Shown one piece after another: positions 62,901 through 64,000 of a stretch of DNA of 64,000 bases. Source of the stretch: Lichenostomus cassidix (lineage: Eukaryota > Chordata > Aves > Passeriformes > Meliphagidae); the NCBI GenBank assembly GCA_008360975.2, contig CM039193.1:8298501-8362500 (forward strand), read 5' to 3'. Position 1 is the first letter of the stretch. Each line of letters opens with the position of its first letter. A program made the translations under genes and the position numbers. The notes beneath the pieces were generated by a model. That model did not search any database, was not told the origin of the DNA, and saw only the letters and a program-made list of their open reading frames with translations.

Positions 62901-62950
62901 GTTTTGAGAAACCAGACTAGATGGAGTTTTGAGAAACCAGACTAGATGGA
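62901..62950. repeat. Perfect tandem duplication of a 25-bp unit
   Basis: Two identical copies beginning GTTTTGAGAAACCAGACTAG, at 62901-62925 and 62926-62950. Complete identity suggests a recent duplication. Confidence 0.97.
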
Positions 62951-63477
62951 AGGGTAGGAGGACACAAGGTACCAAGTGGTTTCTGGTAGAAAGCAGCAAA
63001 CACTGGTCAACACCCTGGAAAACTGTGGGCTTGTGCCAGGGCCAGTTTTGCCATAAGATGCTCTCTCCAGCCATTTGGTGGATGAAGCAGTGGGCCAAGC
63101 ATTTTCATAAGCAGAGGAATTCATAAGCCCCCTGGCAAACAGCACCATCCTGCTGAGCAACTCAGCAAAGCTCAGTCAGATTTTTTCCTTTTGAGACTGA
63201 AAATGGCACTGTAGCATCCTCCATTCTCCCGTGGTGATAAAGCCTGACCACAGGGGTGGATGTGCACCCACCCCACACCAGTGCCTGCTCTGCACCCCTG
63301 CATTCATTTTTACAGGAAAACCCTGGCTTTTGGAGGGGTGACTCAGTGCGTGTGGGCAGGGGTGACAGCTGGCAGTCACCCTTTTTTTGGAGCAGCATTC
63401 TCGCACTGCTACCAAAATTATTTTGTTCAGTCAAGGATCTGTTGGGAGGGAGATGGACATGTGGGGGTCAAAAGCAG

Positions 63478-63494
63478 AAAAAAAAAAAAAAAAA
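63478..63494 (+). repeat. A17 homopolymer
   Basis: Seventeen adenines in a row. It creates long but meaningless lysine-rich open frames nearby. Confidence 0.95.
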
Positions 63495-64000
63495 GGCAGA
63501 AGTTCATGGGGAAGAGAAGTAAAGTTTTCCTGCAGCACTGAGGGAGAGCAGGAACATTCACCTGGTACATCCTGGAAAACCCCCCTGGGAGGTCAGGGAT
63601 CTGTCTGCTCTTCCCAGCAGCAGTAACTCAGCTCCGCCAAGCGGCACTTCAGGCCAGAGCAGCCTTGGGTGGAGCTTTTGCTTTACAAAATGAGCCTCTT
63701 TAGCAATGTTTGTCCAAGAACTTTCTTGTTCCTGGAATGTTTTTTAAGCAAGCAAGTTTTAGGTTTATTAGACAAATAACTCTGTTTAACACCTACCACA
63801 ATTCCTTCTTTTCTCCCTCTCCTGCCAGCAGCTCTCTCACAGATACCAGAGCACAGGTGCATTTTATTCTGGCACAACCCTAGAAAGAAAAAAAAATTAT
63901 CAATGCAAACAATTAAAAAATAATATAATAGAAATCCCAGGACAAGGCTACCCTCTTTTAGTGCAGTCAGGTTCCAGAAACTTCACCACTCAGGGACTTC

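Larger units (their letters stand above)
62481..64000. other. Sequence downstream of the CpG island, possibly first intron
   Basis: Contains a perfect 25-bp tandem duplication (62,901-62,950) and an A17 run (63,478-63,494). No coding exon was recognised to the end of the window. Confidence 0.5.

Noticed and set aside
63256..63626. Frames with lysine runs at the A17 tract
   Set aside because: The lysines come from the homopolymer, and the frames are open in all three registers.
1..64000. CRISPR arrays, tRNA or rRNA genes, bacterial-type operons
   Set aside because: No regularly spaced repeats, tRNA-like cloverleaf or ribosomal RNA sequence was seen. The whole window reads as vertebrate nuclear DNA.

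Overview
The window looks like nuclear DNA of a bird. It carries several 3'-truncated copies of CR1 LINEs, the dominant avian retrotransposon, with their typical short ATTCTATGR-like 3' tails, and I see no mammalian SINE or LINE families. The genes are widely spaced, small-exon vertebrate genes with GT-AG introns. I cannot name the species.

Positions 1 to about 44,250 are the 3' two-thirds of one plus-strand gene, which I recognise as CFAP20DC (C3orf67, CFAP20 domain-containing). The first exon inside the window (1074-1230) encodes the C-terminal half of the CFAP20-like domain. Ten further exons continue in an unbroken, phase-consistent chain through a long serine-rich, acidic, low-complexity region to a conserved-looking acidic/aromatic C-terminus with a stop at 43,892. 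They add up to exactly 652 codons including the stop. The start codon and the N-terminal exons lie upstream of the window. Three more possible exons are less certain: 21,597-21,671, 25,737-25,982 and 43,441-43,520. The last conflicts in phase with the terminal exon and would give a different C-terminus. The introns are AT-rich and contain three CR1 fragments, simple repeats and a few palindromes.

From about 44,250 to the end I find no protein-coding exon that I can defend. This half is visibly richer in G+C. It holds one longer CR1 copy (57,888-58,290), poly-A and poly-T tracts, several palindromes, a stretch that reads like a developmental enhancer (59,270-59,480) beside a small CpG-rich patch, and a strong CpG island at 62,140-62,480 that ends with a good splice donor. 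That island is probably the promoter and first exon of the next gene. From human synteny at 3p14 (C3orf67, then FAM3D, then FAM107A) FAM107A is a reasonable guess, but none of its coding sequence is in the window.

No bacterial-type system, CRISPR array, tRNA or rRNA was seen. The more interesting signals are the alternative C-terminal splicing of CFAP20DC and the palindromic regulatory-looking elements in the intergenic half.
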